28,591 nucleotides of DNA from Bacteroidales bacterium (GTDB taxonomy: Bacteria; Bacteroidota; Bacteroidia; Bacteroidales; UBA932). The position numbers and the translations under genes were made by a program. Shown here piece after piece: positions 17,095 through 25,768 of the stretch. The notes beneath the pieces are model-generated. The model had not been told where the DNA came from, made no database searches, and was given only the letters and a program-made list of their open reading frames with translations. The stretch covers positions 1 to 28,591 of the forward strand of contig JAFXPV010000097.1 of assembly GCA_017527625.1 (NCBI GenBank), read 5' to 3'. The stretch's first letter is position 1. Each line of letters opens with the position of its first letter.

Positions 17095-18414
17095 ATGAAA
17101 AAGTTAGCTACATTAATCCTGACACTGGTTGCAGTTCTTCCTGCTTTTGCACAGGGCAAGTACGGAAGCGGACAGGACAGTGTTGATTGCGTAACGAATC
17201 TTAACTACTACAGGCAATATCTCCAGCAGAACGATATGGCAGACGCCATCACTCCCTGGAGGAAGGCCATTGCCAAATGCCCGCCTTCTGCAAGCCAGAA
17301 TATGTTTATCGACGGCTGCCGCCTTATGCGTTGGGCTTACACCCAGGCTAAGGACGCTACCCGCAGGGCCGAGATCCTCGACTCTCTCGTAAATCTTTAC
17401 GATGTCCGCGCACAGGCATATCCCAAGAATGCCGTGACCGCAATGAACAACAAGGCGATCGATATGATCAACTACAAATGGAAAAGCAACGAGCCCGACG
17501 TGTTCTTCGCTGAGCTGAAGAAGATCGTCGACAAAGTCGGAGCCAAGAGCTCTCCTATGGTTCTTGCCAACTTTATGCAGTCAGGCGTAGACCTCTACAA
17601 GAACGGTCTGCTCGACGCCGAGAGCCTTATGAACACTTACACCGACATCGCCGGCTATGTTGACGCAGCCCTTGCAGAGAACGCAGACGGTCAGATGGTA
17701 GGTGCAAAGCAGGACATCGAGAACAAGCTCGGTGAGTCAGGCGTTGCATCTTGCGACAACCTCGTAGGCCTCTTCACCCCCCGTTATCAGGCAAACCCTG
17801 ACGACAAGGCCACTCTCAACACCATCGTGAAACTCCTCGGCAACAGCGAGTGCCTCGACAGCGACCTTTACCTCGCAGCAGTTGAGAAGCTGCACGGTAT
17901 GGAGCCTTCTGCCAACACAGCTTATTACCTCTACAAGCTCTATTCATCACGCGACCAGAACGACGAGGCTGCAGCTACACTGGTTGACGCCATCGAGCGT
18001 TGCGGCGACGATATGAACAAAGCTGCCGACTACTGCTTCGAGCTCGGCTCATTCTACTTCAAGAAACAGCAGAAATATGCAGAAGCTGCCAGCGCCGCCA
18101 AGAAGGCCATCGACCTCAATCCGAAGCTCGCCGGCAAATGCTACCTGCTTCTCGGCACTATCTGGGCCAGCGCCCCTTGCGGCGGCAACGAGCTTGAGAA
18201 ACGCGCCAAATACTGGGTTGCAGTTGACTTTATGACAAAGGCCCGCGAAGCTGACGCAAGCCTTGCCGAAGAAGCCAACGAGCTCGCAGGCCAGTACCGC
18301 AGATATTTCCCTCAGCAGGCCGACGCCTTTATGTATGACGTCCAGGACGGCAACAGCTACACCGTCTCTTGCTCAGGTATGCGCGAAAGCACAACAGTCC
18401 GTACTCTCAAATAA
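17095..18414 (+). CDS. Exported tetratricopeptide-repeat protein
   Basis: A 439-residue protein with a signal peptide of about 19 residues ending 'LPAFA'. The mature part is helical. A recognisable TPR pair lies at about residues 309-355 ('AADYCFELGSFYFKKQQKYA' followed by 'AIDLNPKLAGKCYLLLGT'), and weaker TPR-like helices occur earlier, around 240-300. Such proteins act as periplasmic or outer-membrane-associated scaffolds, and the exact role is unknown. Its place between an outer-membrane barrel gene and lptC, conserved in Bacteroidales as far as I recall, suggests a part in envelope assembly. It has its own strong promoter. Its stop codon directly abuts the TTG start of lptC in the same frame. 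Confidence 0.8.
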   Translation: MKKLATLILTLVAVLPAFAQGKYGSGQDSVDCVTNLNYYRQYLQQNDMADAITPWRKAIAKCPPSASQNMFIDGCRLMRWAYTQAKDATRRAEILDSLVNLYDVRAQAYPKNAVTAMNNKAIDMINYKWKSNEPDVFFAELKKIVDKVGAKSSPMVLANFMQSGVDLYKNGLLDAESLMNTYTDIAGYVDAALAENADGQMVGAKQDIENKLGESGVASCDNLVGLFTPRYQANPDDKATLNTIVKLLGNSECLDSDLYLAAVEKLHGMEPSANTAYYLYKLYSSRDQNDEAAATLVDAIERCGDDMNKAADYCFELGSFYFKKQQKYAEAASAAKKAIDLNPKLAGKCYLLLGTIWASAPCGGNELEKRAKYWVAVDFMTKAREADASLAEEANELAGQYRRYFPQQADAFMYDVQDGNSYTVSCSGMRESTTVRTLK

Positions 18415-19029
18415 TTGAAAAGGACTGCCCTCATAATCCTTGTCATCGGTGCCCTTGCTTCGTGCAAAGGCACCGATGTTGATAATCCGCCCATCGATTT
18501 CACGGTTGTCCCCGTGCAGACGGTGGAGGGGATGGTTGCACGCCGCTATCAGCGGGACAACCTCACCTATGATATGCGTGCCGCAAAGATGGAGCGCTTC
18601 GACTATAAGGACGCAGACGGCAATATGCAGGCCTACGAACTTTACAGCGGAGGTTTCGAAGTGCTCGGATATACGGCCGACGGGCTGCTCGAGACGCAGC
18701 TCAATTCCGACGGGGCCCGTCACACCACCCTCGCCGGACAGGAACAGTGGCTTGCCTTCGGCAATGTCCACATCCAGAACCACACCAAAGGCGAACACAC
18801 CCTGACCGACACTATCTATTGGGACCGTGACGCCAAAAAAATCTATACCGATTGTTATATAGAGATGTATTCTCCCCAGGGCCTGATGCAGGGCTATGGA
18901 ATGGAGTCCGACGAAAAAGCAGAGAACGCCATCATCCGCCACCCCTTCGACTCTTACGGCATCGACCGCGACAGCACCTGGTTTTATTTTGACAGCGTTA
19001 ATTTTGTCGGTCCGCTGCAACGTTTTTAA
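18415..19029 (+). CDS. lptC: LPS export protein LptC-like lipoprotein, TTG start
   Basis: A 204-residue protein resembling Bacteroidetes LptC, the periplasmic bridge that carries lipopolysaccharide from the LptBFG transporter to LptA. The N-terminus 'MKRTALIILVIGALASC' is a lipoprotein signal with lipobox LASC and Cys17. The mature part has the repeated beta-strand pattern of LptC/OstA, such as 'LAFGNVHIQN', 'LTDTIYWDRDAKKIYTDCYI' and 'QGLMQGYGMESD'. The start must be the TTG at 18415. The codon before it is the in-frame TAA of the TPR gene, and the next in-frame ATG (18529) would remove the whole signal. Translation probably depends on ribosomes terminating on the upstream gene. In E. coli LptC is membrane-anchored rather than a lipoprotein. 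Confidence 0.82.
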   Translation: MKRTALIILVIGALASCKGTDVDNPPIDFTVVPVQTVEGMVARRYQRDNLTYDMRAAKMERFDYKDADGNMQAYELYSGGFEVLGYTADGLLETQLNSDGARHTTLAGQEQWLAFGNVHIQNHTKGEHTLTDTIYWDRDAKKIYTDCYIEMYSPQGLMQGYGMESDEKAENAIIRHPFDSYGIDRDSTWFYFDSVNFVGPLQRF

Positions 19030-19051
19030 CAAAAGAAGCATCTAAATAGAG

Positions 19052-19069
19052 TATTTTTGTTTACTTTTG
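19052..19069 (+). promoter_or_regulatory. Two tandem -7 elements ahead of the PpiD-like gene
   Basis: TATTTTTG (19052-19059) and TACTTTTG (19062-19069) each match TAnnTTTG and lie ten bases apart, but neither has a clear TTTG at -33. The leader would be about 80 bases. Nothing else is recognised in 19030-19154. Confidence 0.4.
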
Positions 19070-19154
19070 CGTCCTTGTGTGTGGTATGATCGCCGCAAAT
19101 AGGCTCATAAGCCGCTGTAAATGAAAATATTAAAACTTAAACTTAACTAAATAG

Positions 19155-21215
19155 ATGGCTGTACTTGAAAACATCCGTGTAAAGCTCGGAGTGTTCATAA
19201 CAATCCTTATAGCGCTCTCGCTATTGTCGTTTATTATCGACCCTTCAACCCTTTCGACCACTTTCCAGAGAATGTCCGCCGACAACAAGGTCGGTTCGAT
19301 GAACGGAAAGACAATCACTTATCAGGAATACTACACCGCCGTTGAGCAGAACAAGAACCTTATGGAGATGCTCTACGGCCAGAGCCTTTCATCAGAAGAG
19401 CAGCTCTCACAGGTGCGCGACTACACTTGGCAGAACTATTTCGACCGCTACGTGTTCGAGCCCAAGGCTGCTGACGCAGGCTTGGCAGTAGGCGACCAGG
19501 AGATGTACGACCTCACCCAGGGCACCAACATCTCTCCGGTCCTCACTTCACAGACCACTTTCCTCGACGAGAACGGCAACTTCAGCCGCGAGGCCCTGTC
19601 GCAGTTCATCCAGAATATCGACTATGACGCCACCGGTTCATACGCCGCTTACTGGGACTATCTCCGCGACCAGATCTACAAGCAGCAGCTCTACGGCAAG
19701 TATGACGCACTGCTTTACAACAGCTCGATATTCAACAAGCTGCAGAGCGACCTCGCCATCGAGGCCAACAACCTTACCAGCGACGTGGATTTCGTGATGG
19801 TTACTGTAGGCTTCGCAGACGACAGCCTGCTCAACGTCACTGACGACGAAATCAAGCAATACTATAATAAACATAAGGAGCAGCTCAAGCAGACTGCCAA
19901 CCGCGACATCGAATACGTGATGTTCGAGGTTGTTCCTTCACAGGAAGACATCGACACCCAGAGGGCTGAGTTCGAAACCCTCGTCGCCGAGTTCGCAGAC
20001 GCTGAGAACCCCCGCAACTTCATCTCCCTGAATTCAGACAGCCGCTGGAGCGAGGTCTATGTCGGCAAGGATGACATCCCCGTTGCTTTCCAGGACTATG
20101 CCTTCCCTGCCAGGGGAGTCACCGTAGGCCCTGTAAGCGAAATTCTTCAGGAAGGCACCGTCCTTTCGGCAGTCCGCGTAGCAGACCGCAAGGTTATGCC
20201 TGACTCTATATATGTATGGTATGAACTCTTCGACCCGGACAATGCTGCCAAGGCTGACTCTGTAGCCGCCGTCATCAACGCCGGCCGCAGCTATGACGAC
20301 CTGCGCGAGATGGGCTGGCTGACCCAGGCCTTCAACGAAGCCAACAACTTCAACGAGTTCAATGCCGCTTTCGACCTGCCTGTAGGCAAGGCTGTCGCAG
20401 TGCGCCTGTCTTCACTCCAGGCAATCGCCGTGCTCAAGGTCACCGACCGCACCAAGCCGGGCGAGCGCGTAAAGCTGGCTACCCTCACCAAGAACATTAC
20501 AGCGAGCGACGATACCTATCGTGATTATCTGATGAAGGCTACCGCGCTTGCCGACAAGGCTGACGGCAAATATGACAACTTCACCGCCGCAGTCAGGGAG
20601 GACGACCTCCCCGTCACTCCGGCCACCCGCATAACCGAGGGTACCCGCCGCATAGGCACGGTCGACAATGCCCGCGAAGTAGTTTCCTGGGCCTTCGACG
20701 CCAAGGAGGGTCAGGTGAGCGACGTGATTACCGTCGACAACAAGTATTACTTCGTAGCGGCCCTGACAAAGGCCCGCAAGGAGGGCTATGTGCCGATCAA
20801 CGAAGTAAGCACCGATATATATAATGAGCTTGCCCTCGAGAAGCGGCTGCAGATCGCGGCTGACGACGTCAAGGCCAAGACCCAGGGTCTGGCTACTCTC
20901 GAGCAGATGGCGGATGCCCTTGGCACGACCGTAAGCCACCAGAGCGGAGTTTCGTTCGGCTCTACCGGCGGCGGTCTCGACCCGAGCTTCATCGGCGCAG
21001 TGTCTGTTGCTCCCAAAGGCAAGATATGCGGTCCTGTCAAAGGCCAGATCGGCGTCTATCTGTTCCAGGTGCTCGACAGCGAGGCCGGTGCATACTACAC
21101 CGAGGAAGATATCGCTATGCGCACTTCACAGGAGGCTCAGTACCGCCAGCAGTTCCTCAGCTCAGTGATTTCCGAGGAAGCCGGGCTGAAAGACAACCGT
21201 GCAAGATTTTATTAA
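19155..21215 (+). CDS. PpiD/SurA-like periplasmic peptidyl-prolyl isomerase
   Basis: A 686-residue protein with one N-terminal membrane segment (about residues 11-28) and a large periplasmic part, the architecture of PpiD. The SurA_N-like helical region 'VGSMNGKTITYQEYYTAVEQ' begins near residue 46. A parvulin-like domain is expected in the middle. A second parvulin-type tail, 'AFDAKEGQVSDVITVDNKYY', lies around 515-535. Such foldases assist newly secreted and outer-membrane proteins. In E. coli PpiD the isomerase domain is inactive, and I cannot judge activity here. The neighbourhood (lptC upstream, outer-membrane and surface proteins downstream) fits. In other Bacteroidales I recall a CorC/hemolysin-like gene between lptC and this one, which is missing here. 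Confidence 0.85.
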   Translation: MAVLENIRVKLGVFITILIALSLLSFIIDPSTLSTTFQRMSADNKVGSMNGKTITYQEYYTAVEQNKNLMEMLYGQSLSSEEQLSQVRDYTWQNYFDRYVFEPKAADAGLAVGDQEMYDLTQGTNISPVLTSQTTFLDENGNFSREALSQFIQNIDYDATGSYAAYWDYLRDQIYKQQLYGKYDALLYNSSIFNKLQSDLAIEANNLTSDVDFVMVTVGFADDSLLNVTDDEIKQYYNKHKEQLKQTANRDIEYVMFEVVPSQEDIDTQRAEFETLVAEFADAENPRNFISLNSDSRWSEVYVGKDDIPVAFQDYAFPARGVTVGPVSEILQEGTVLSAVRVADRKVMPDSIYVWYELFDPDNAAKADSVAAVINAGRSYDDLREMGWLTQAFNEANNFNEFNAAFDLPVGKAVAVRLSSLQAIAVLKVTDRTKPGERVKLATLTKNITASDDTYRDYLMKATALADKADGKYDNFTAAVREDDLPVTPATRITEGTRRIGTVDNAREVVSWAFDAKEGQVSDVITVDNKYYFVAALTKARKEGYVPINEVSTDIYNELALEKRLQIAADDVKAKTQGLATLEQMADALGTTVSHQSGVSFGSTGGGLDPSFIGAVSVAPKGKICGPVKGQIGVYLFQVLDSEAGAYYTEEDIAMRTSQEAQYRQQFLSSVISEEAGLKDNRARFY

Positions 21216-21229
21216 TGAACATAGTTATT

Positions 21230-21246
21230 AACAAAAATATTTTGTT
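21230..21246. repeat. AT-rich inverted repeat overlapping the surface-protein promoter
   Basis: AACAAAA (21230-21236) and TTTTGTT (21240-21246) form a 7-bp perfect inverted repeat with a 3-base centre, 15 bases after the preceding stop. The right arm contains the -33 TTTG of the following promoter. It may be a weak terminator, an operator or chance in AT-rich DNA. Confidence 0.45.
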
Positions 21247-21271
21247 GTAAAAAAATTAATATTTATATTTG
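21241..21271 (+). promoter_or_regulatory. Full-consensus promoter of the large surface lipoprotein gene
   Basis: TTTG (21241-21244), a 19-base spacer and TATATTTG (21264-21271) match the Bacteroidetes consensus exactly. Transcription would start near 21278, giving a leader of about 49 bases. An A-tract follows the -33 element. Confidence 0.75.
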
Positions 21272-21326
21272 AGGCAATTTACTGGCATTATTGTTTAACC
21301 AAATACAAACACTTAACAATTTTTTT

Positions 21327-24300
21327 ATGAAAAAGATTATTTATTCATTGGTGGCGATGCTATTTATGGGTGGCATCATCACTTCTTGTATTCCCAACAC
21401 CGAGCCCCAGGGTGTTACTGAGATGAGACTGGCTCACGCCCGTTATCTCGACAAACTGGGCGAGCTGGTAGAAGCTAACAAAGCTGTTGCAGCTGCTGAC
21501 GCTGCTTTCATCCAGGCTAAAGCTGCTGTAAAGCAGGCTGCTGCTAGAGAAAAAACTGCTGACGCTGTTGCTAAAGAAATCGCTAACGCAATTGCTCAGG
21601 CAGACGCCGACAGGCAGATTGCCAATATCCTTGATAATATGGAGAAAGACAGACTCGACAACCAGGCTGCTCTTCTTGCATCACAGGCCGCTTTGGCACA
21701 GGCTCAGAAAGACCTCGAGGACGCTCTCGCAGCTATCGAGATCGAGAAGCTCGCTATTTCTACCGAAGAGGCTACTGCTCTCGCAGCTATCAAAGCCAAC
21801 TATGACAAGGCAGCTAATGACCTGAAAGAATGGTATAACTCCTATCTGTATGATATGGATGGTCTGTACTATCAGTATTACACGCTCTTAGGCAAGCTTT
21901 ATGACGAGGCTGTTGGTTGGGGTAATGATGATCTCTATGATTATCTTTTGAACGAGCTTGGTCTTGATATTGGCTTCAAGGACAATCAGGATGACTGGCT
22001 CCAGGAGAGACTCTTGATCGACGAATATGAGCTCGCCTCAAAGAAAGCTGAAGCTGAATTCTGGAAGGGCCTTATGAACGATATGGAGTTCGACTATCTT
22101 GCTGAGGCTCAGGCTTACGAAGATGAGGCTGAAGCAATGGCTCCCCTCTTCGCTGACGTTCTCCGTGACTCAGTTCTCTTCGAGAATGAATATGGCACTG
22201 CCCGTGACCGCGCTATCAACGCAGCCAACGATGCTTACGATGAGGCTATCGGCGCTCCCAAAGAGGCATATGACAAAGCTATCGATGCTCTCAAGAAAGC
22301 CAACAAGAAATGGAAAGATCAGGTAAACGAACTTGCTGATGCTGACATCGACAATCCTGCAAAGAAATGGACTGCTAAGAAAGTCGGCTATAGCTTCAAA
22401 GGTAAATATGCTCTTCCTGAGCACGTAGCTGGTGACGTTGTTGACCTCTATGAAACTCAGGCCGGCATCAACGGTTTTGCAAAGAACGTTAAGTTCATCA
22501 AGACCGCAGGCAAACCCGATTCATTGGAAGTTGTTATCGAAGCTGCTAAAGATTCAGCTGCTTACGCAACCATCGTTGATACTGTTTGGAACGGTAACCA
22601 GGCTACTGAGAAACTTCTCAAGATGAAGACCGGTCTGAATTCAGTATACGAAGACTTTAGCCGTGCATATCTGTATGACCTCGACGCTGAAGGCATCAAA
22701 GCTGACAAGGCTATCCTCGAGGCTTATGCAAAGAAAGTGAAAGGCGAATATGACAGCCTTCTCAAGATCCTCCAGGCAGCTCCTAAAGGCAATGGTAAGA
22801 AACTCGTAGACGCTTGGGCAAAGAAAGTCGCTGACGCTGGCAAGAGCATTGAAGACCTTGCTAAGAAGATTGATGAGTATGACAACCGTGACGGTGTTGC
22901 TAAGAACAACGTATACAGGTATGAAGATAAGGTCATCCCTTCAGATGGCCAGGGTCCTCGCCTCATCATTGGTTATGCTTATGACGGCCGTACCATCGCT
23001 CAGGCAACTGACGATGCTACTCACTTCATCCTTGATGCTCCTGCAACTCCTTGGTTTGACGCTGCTATTGCTCAGCCTCTGACCATCGCTCCCACCAAGG
23101 CTGACTCTACCCTCGTATTCAACGCTATCAAAGATTACTTCACAGCAATCGCTTCTGTCAACCCGAAAGCCGTTCCTTACCTGAAGTTCATCGCAGGTGA
23201 AGGTGTAGGTACTTTCAAAGTTGATTCAGTTCGCGCTGACAAGATCGAATTCGCTGGCATCCAGATGAAGAAGACCAACACATATCTTGATGGTCTCGGA
23301 CTCCACAGGGCTGCTGCTTATGACAACAAGGGTATCAACACTCTTGACGCTGCTCCTGCAGTTGCCAACTATGTTGATGCATTCACCAACCTGATGCAGC
23401 TCTTCAACCACTATGTACACGGTGACGCTCTGACTCTTCCTTTCTACACTGCTGATGACGCTGCTTACTCAGCCACTACTTCTGGCGTAGCAGATTATGC
23501 AGCTTACGTTAAAGATTTCAAGGACAACAATACTGCTGAGAATCTTGACGGCTTCAAGAAAGTATTCGGTGCATACACCGCAGCTGACTTCAAGAAATAC
23601 ACTCAGATGTCAGATGAAGGCAAGGCTGTTGCCAACTGGATGGACGCTTGCGAGAAATACTTCGGCGTAGAAGGCTTCGCTGGTTTCGGTGAGAAAGTAT
23701 TCTTCGTATACGAGACCTTCACTGAGCCTACTGCTGTAGCTGTATTCCAGGGTATTCCTACCTACACTGTAGATCCTAAGAAGGGTGTTACCGGAATCGG
23801 TCGCGTTGACGTTGTTAAACCTTGGACTTATCAGTACGAATTCGTAGCTGAGACTATCGAGGCTAACATCGCCAAGGACAATGACGGTACTGCTTATCAG
23901 GCTTATGACTATGTTGATTTCGCCAACGATATGGTTATGAAGTCTAAGGTATTCGAACTTCTCGAAGCTGATTATCTCGTAGCTCTTGCAAACGGTGAGA
24001 AGTCAGTAAGCGAAATTTGGGCTGCTCTCGGCGAAGTTCTCGCACAGGTTAAGGCCGATATGGACGCTGTATTCGAGTCAGCCGCCAAGTCACAGGCTGC
24101 TAACGACGCTCTCGCTGCTAAGTTCAATGAGGCTCTCAACGCCTACAGGGCTGCTACCAAGGACGTTAAGGATACCCGCGACGCTGCAATCAAGGCTGCA
24201 AATGACGCTTACGATGCTGCTAAGGAAGAAATCCTTGATCCTATCTCAGCCAAGTATGTTGAACTCCGCAACAAGTACAACGACCTGATGAATCTTGCTA

Positions 24301-24617
24301 AAGGTCTCCGCGGTGCATACGCTACTTACTGGGCAGATGGTGCTCCTGACGTAGATGCTCTTATGGCTTACCTCAATAACAAGTATGAGGATGCTCTTGA
24401 GGCAGCTGATGCTATCGAGAACGAGATTGCTACCCTCAAGTATCTTGCCGGTATGATCGAAATCGAGGATCCTACCCTTGATGAGATTATGGAAGCCATC
24501 CAGCTCGTTGAAGGAATCCTTGACGAAATGGATTGGGATAAGTACTACGACCTCGAGTTCTGGTATGAATACTGGAAAGCTGCTTACGAGGCTGCAGTTG
24601 CAAGATATGCTGAATAA
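21327..24617 (+). CDS. Very large Ala-rich coiled-coil lipoprotein, putative S-layer protein (BT1927-like)
   Basis: A 1096-residue protein starting 'MKKIIYSLVAMLFMGGIITSC', a lipoprotein signal with Cys21. The ATG at 21327 is preferred to an upstream TTG at 21291 because it starts exactly at the signal. Residues 22-190 are an Ala/Lys/Glu/Asp-rich coiled coil, followed by Tyr/Trp-rich helices. At about 294-330 a segment containing 'AINAANDAYDEA' occurs, and a related one, 'AIKAANDAYDAA', lies at about 951-965. The two helical arms flank a central region (about 340-890) of mixed, more globular composition. Codons such as GCT, GTT and GAC dominate, unlike the GCC-rich neighbours, which suggests very high expression. 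Size, context and composition resemble, from memory, the S-layer protein BT1927 of B. thetaiotaomicron. The alternative is another abundant surface lipoprotein of unknown role. Confidence 0.65.
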   Translation: MKKIIYSLVAMLFMGGIITSCIPNTEPQGVTEMRLAHARYLDKLGELVEANKAVAAADAAFIQAKAAVKQAAAREKTADAVAKEIANAIAQADADRQIANILDNMEKDRLDNQAALLASQAALAQAQKDLEDALAAIEIEKLAISTEEATALAAIKANYDKAANDLKEWYNSYLYDMDGLYYQYYTLLGKLYDEAVGWGNDDLYDYLLNELGLDIGFKDNQDDWLQERLLIDEYELASKKAEAEFWKGLMNDMEFDYLAEAQAYEDEAEAMAPLFADVLRDSVLFENEYGTARDRAINAANDAYDEAIGAPKEAYDKAIDALKKANKKWKDQVNELADADIDNPAKKWTAKKVGYSFKGKYALPEHVAGDVVDLYETQAGINGFAKNVKFIKTAGKPDSLEVVIEAAKDSAAYATIVDTVWNGNQATEKLLKMKTGLNSVYEDFSRAYLYDLDAEGIKADKAILEAYAKKVKGEYDSLLKILQAAPKGNGKKLVDAWAKKVADAGKSIEDLAKKIDEYDNRDGVAKNNVYRYEDKVIPSDGQGPRLIIGYAYDGRTIAQATDDATHFILDAPATPWFDAAIAQPLTIAPTKADSTLVFNAIKDYFTAIASVNPKAVPYLKFIAGEGVGTFKVDSVRADKIEFAGIQMKKTNTYLDGLGLHRAAAYDNKGINTLDAAPAVANYVDAFTNLMQLFNHYVHGDALTLPFYTADDAAYSATTSGVADYAAYVKDFKDNNTAENLDGFKKVFGAYTAADFKKYTQMSDEGKAVANWMDACEKYFGVEGFAGFGEKVFFVYETFTEPTAVAVFQGIPTYTVDPKKGVTGIGRVDVVKPWTYQYEFVAETIEANIAKDNDGTAYQAYDYVDFANDMVMKSKVFELLEADYLVALANGEKSVSEIWAALGEVLAQVKADMDAVFESAAKSQAANDALAAKFNEALNAYRAATKDVKDTRDAAIKAANDAYDAAKEEILDPISAKYVELRNKYNDLMNLAKGLRGAYATYWADGAPDVDALMAYLNNKYEDALEAADAIENEIATLKYLAGMIEIEDPTLDEIMEAIQLVEGILDEMDWDKYYDLEFWYEYWKAAYEAAVARYAE

Positions 24618-24652
24618 TCAGACTCAATACATCGAAGAATAAAAACAACGAT

Positions 24653-25648
24653 ATGTTGAAAAAACTAAGCATATTACTATTGACGATCCTTATGGTTGTG
24701 CCAGCAATGGCACAACCCGAGGAGAGTTGCGAGTGTATGTTTGCCCCTCGTGCCGGTCAGTGGGAATTTGATCTTGTCCTCGGACAGAATCAGTTCTTCG
24801 GCAACGAACGTGACCTGAGTATGACTCTGCTGCCGAACAGCTATGGTCAGCCCCTTGGCTCAACCATCGGCTCTTCAGTAGCTGAGGACCAGGACTTCAT
24901 GATCACTGATCTGACACAAACAATTAACATTGGTTTCCTGAATACCAACAATCTGGCTAATATGATTGGCATACAGGCCCGTTACTTTATCACCAATAGG
25001 CTTGATATTAACTTTATGGGTTCGTACAACGTCAATCTGCAGCCTAGTAAGAATTTCATCGAGGGAACGATTTTCGGTCTTACAGAATCTGCTCCTGTTC
25101 CTGCAGCAACAGAGCCTGTGATCGGACTTCTGCCGAGTGATAATTACACTGTCGGTGACATTTTCGCACACAAGTCAATTCTTGCTTCTGTGCAGAATTC
25201 AGCCATCGGTCAGCTTGGTATGAATTATTACTTCACAACTCCCAACGAGCGTATCAATCCTTACATCGGTATTTATGGCCAGGTTAAATGGGCACGTATC
25301 AGCGCTATGTATCCCGCATATACCGGACAGACCGTAGGTGTTCCGGTTTATGGCGCAGCTGACCCCTTCGTAACATCAACTGATTTCACAAACATTGATG
25401 TTGTGGACATTGCTACTTTCCGCGAGTTCGGAAGGGCAGGTCAGATGCTCGGTTTTGGCGGTGGTATCGATTTCGGTGTTCAGTACTCTTTGATGCCGGG
25501 TCTTATCCTGGGCATTGAGTTCTCACCGGTTCTTTACCAGTATACGCTTATGCACTTGCAGATTAACGGACAAACTCCTTACTACGCAGATAACCACAAC
25601 GTATCCGTTTTCAAGTATCCGCAACTTAAACTCGGATTCCGTTTCTAG
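24653..25648 (+). CDS. Outer-membrane beta-barrel protein, BT1926-like
   Basis: A 331-residue exported protein with a signal peptide of about 20 residues ending 'VVPAMA'. The mature N-terminus 'ESCECMFAPRAGQWEFDLVL' is Cys-containing and followed by barrel-like strands such as 'TINIGFLNTNNLANMIGIQA', 'INPYIGIYGQVKW' and 'LGFGGGIDFGVQYSL'. The C-terminus 'LKLGFRF' ends in Phe, the usual signal for barrel insertion. I recall this N-terminus from the BT1926 family of Bacteroidales outer-membrane proteins, which sits beside the S-layer gene BT1927 in B. thetaiotaomicron. The gene lies 35 bases after the large lipoprotein without an intervening promoter, so the two form an operon closed by a strong terminator. 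It may anchor or export the surface protein, which is inference. Confidence 0.75.
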   Translation: MLKKLSILLLTILMVVPAMAQPEESCECMFAPRAGQWEFDLVLGQNQFFGNERDLSMTLLPNSYGQPLGSTIGSSVAEDQDFMITDLTQTINIGFLNTNNLANMIGIQARYFITNRLDINFMGSYNVNLQPSKNFIEGTIFGLTESAPVPAATEPVIGLLPSDNYTVGDIFAHKSILASVQNSAIGQLGMNYYFTTPNERINPYIGIYGQVKWARISAMYPAYTGQTVGVPVYGAADPFVTSTDFTNIDVVDIATFREFGRAGQMLGFGGGIDFGVQYSLMPGLILGIEFSPVLYQYTLMHLQINGQTPYYADNHNVSVFKYPQLKLGFRF

Positions 25649-25671
25649 GCTTTGCGCATAGAAAATATGAG

Positions 25672-25702
25672 AAGCCGGCTGCAATACAGCCGGCTTTTTA
25701 TT
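25672..25702 (+). terminator. Strong terminator closing the surface-protein operon
   Basis: A 10-bp perfect stem, AAGCCGGCTG (25672-25681) against CAGCCGGCTT (25687-25696), has a 5-base loop and is followed by a T-rich tract. Confidence 0.93.
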
Positions 25703-25705
25703 TTA

Positions 25706-25713
25706 TATATTTG
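25706..25713 (+). promoter_or_regulatory. -7 element for the TonB-dependent receptor gene
   Basis: TATATTTG is a perfect TAnnTTTG. The -33 position would fall inside the terminator hairpin, where no TTTG is present, so basal activity may be low. The predicted leader is about 49 bases. Confidence 0.5.
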
Positions 25714-25768
25714 CGGCCCGGTTTCAAGGCGCCTGAAGTGGCGCAATTATTGTGGCAGAATATCCTTG

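Noticed and set aside
15738..18414. Two successive genes of identical length (439 codons) as a tandem duplication
   Set aside because: One is a beta-barrel and the other a TPR helical protein; there is no sequence similarity.
21216..21326. Invertible, phase-variable promoter for the surface lipoprotein
   Set aside because: No inverted repeats flank the promoter; the only clear repeat overlaps the -33 element and has a 3-base centre.
25652..25768. Earlier start for the TonB-dependent receptor
   Set aside because: It would begin before the terminator and promoter, and would bury the signal peptide.
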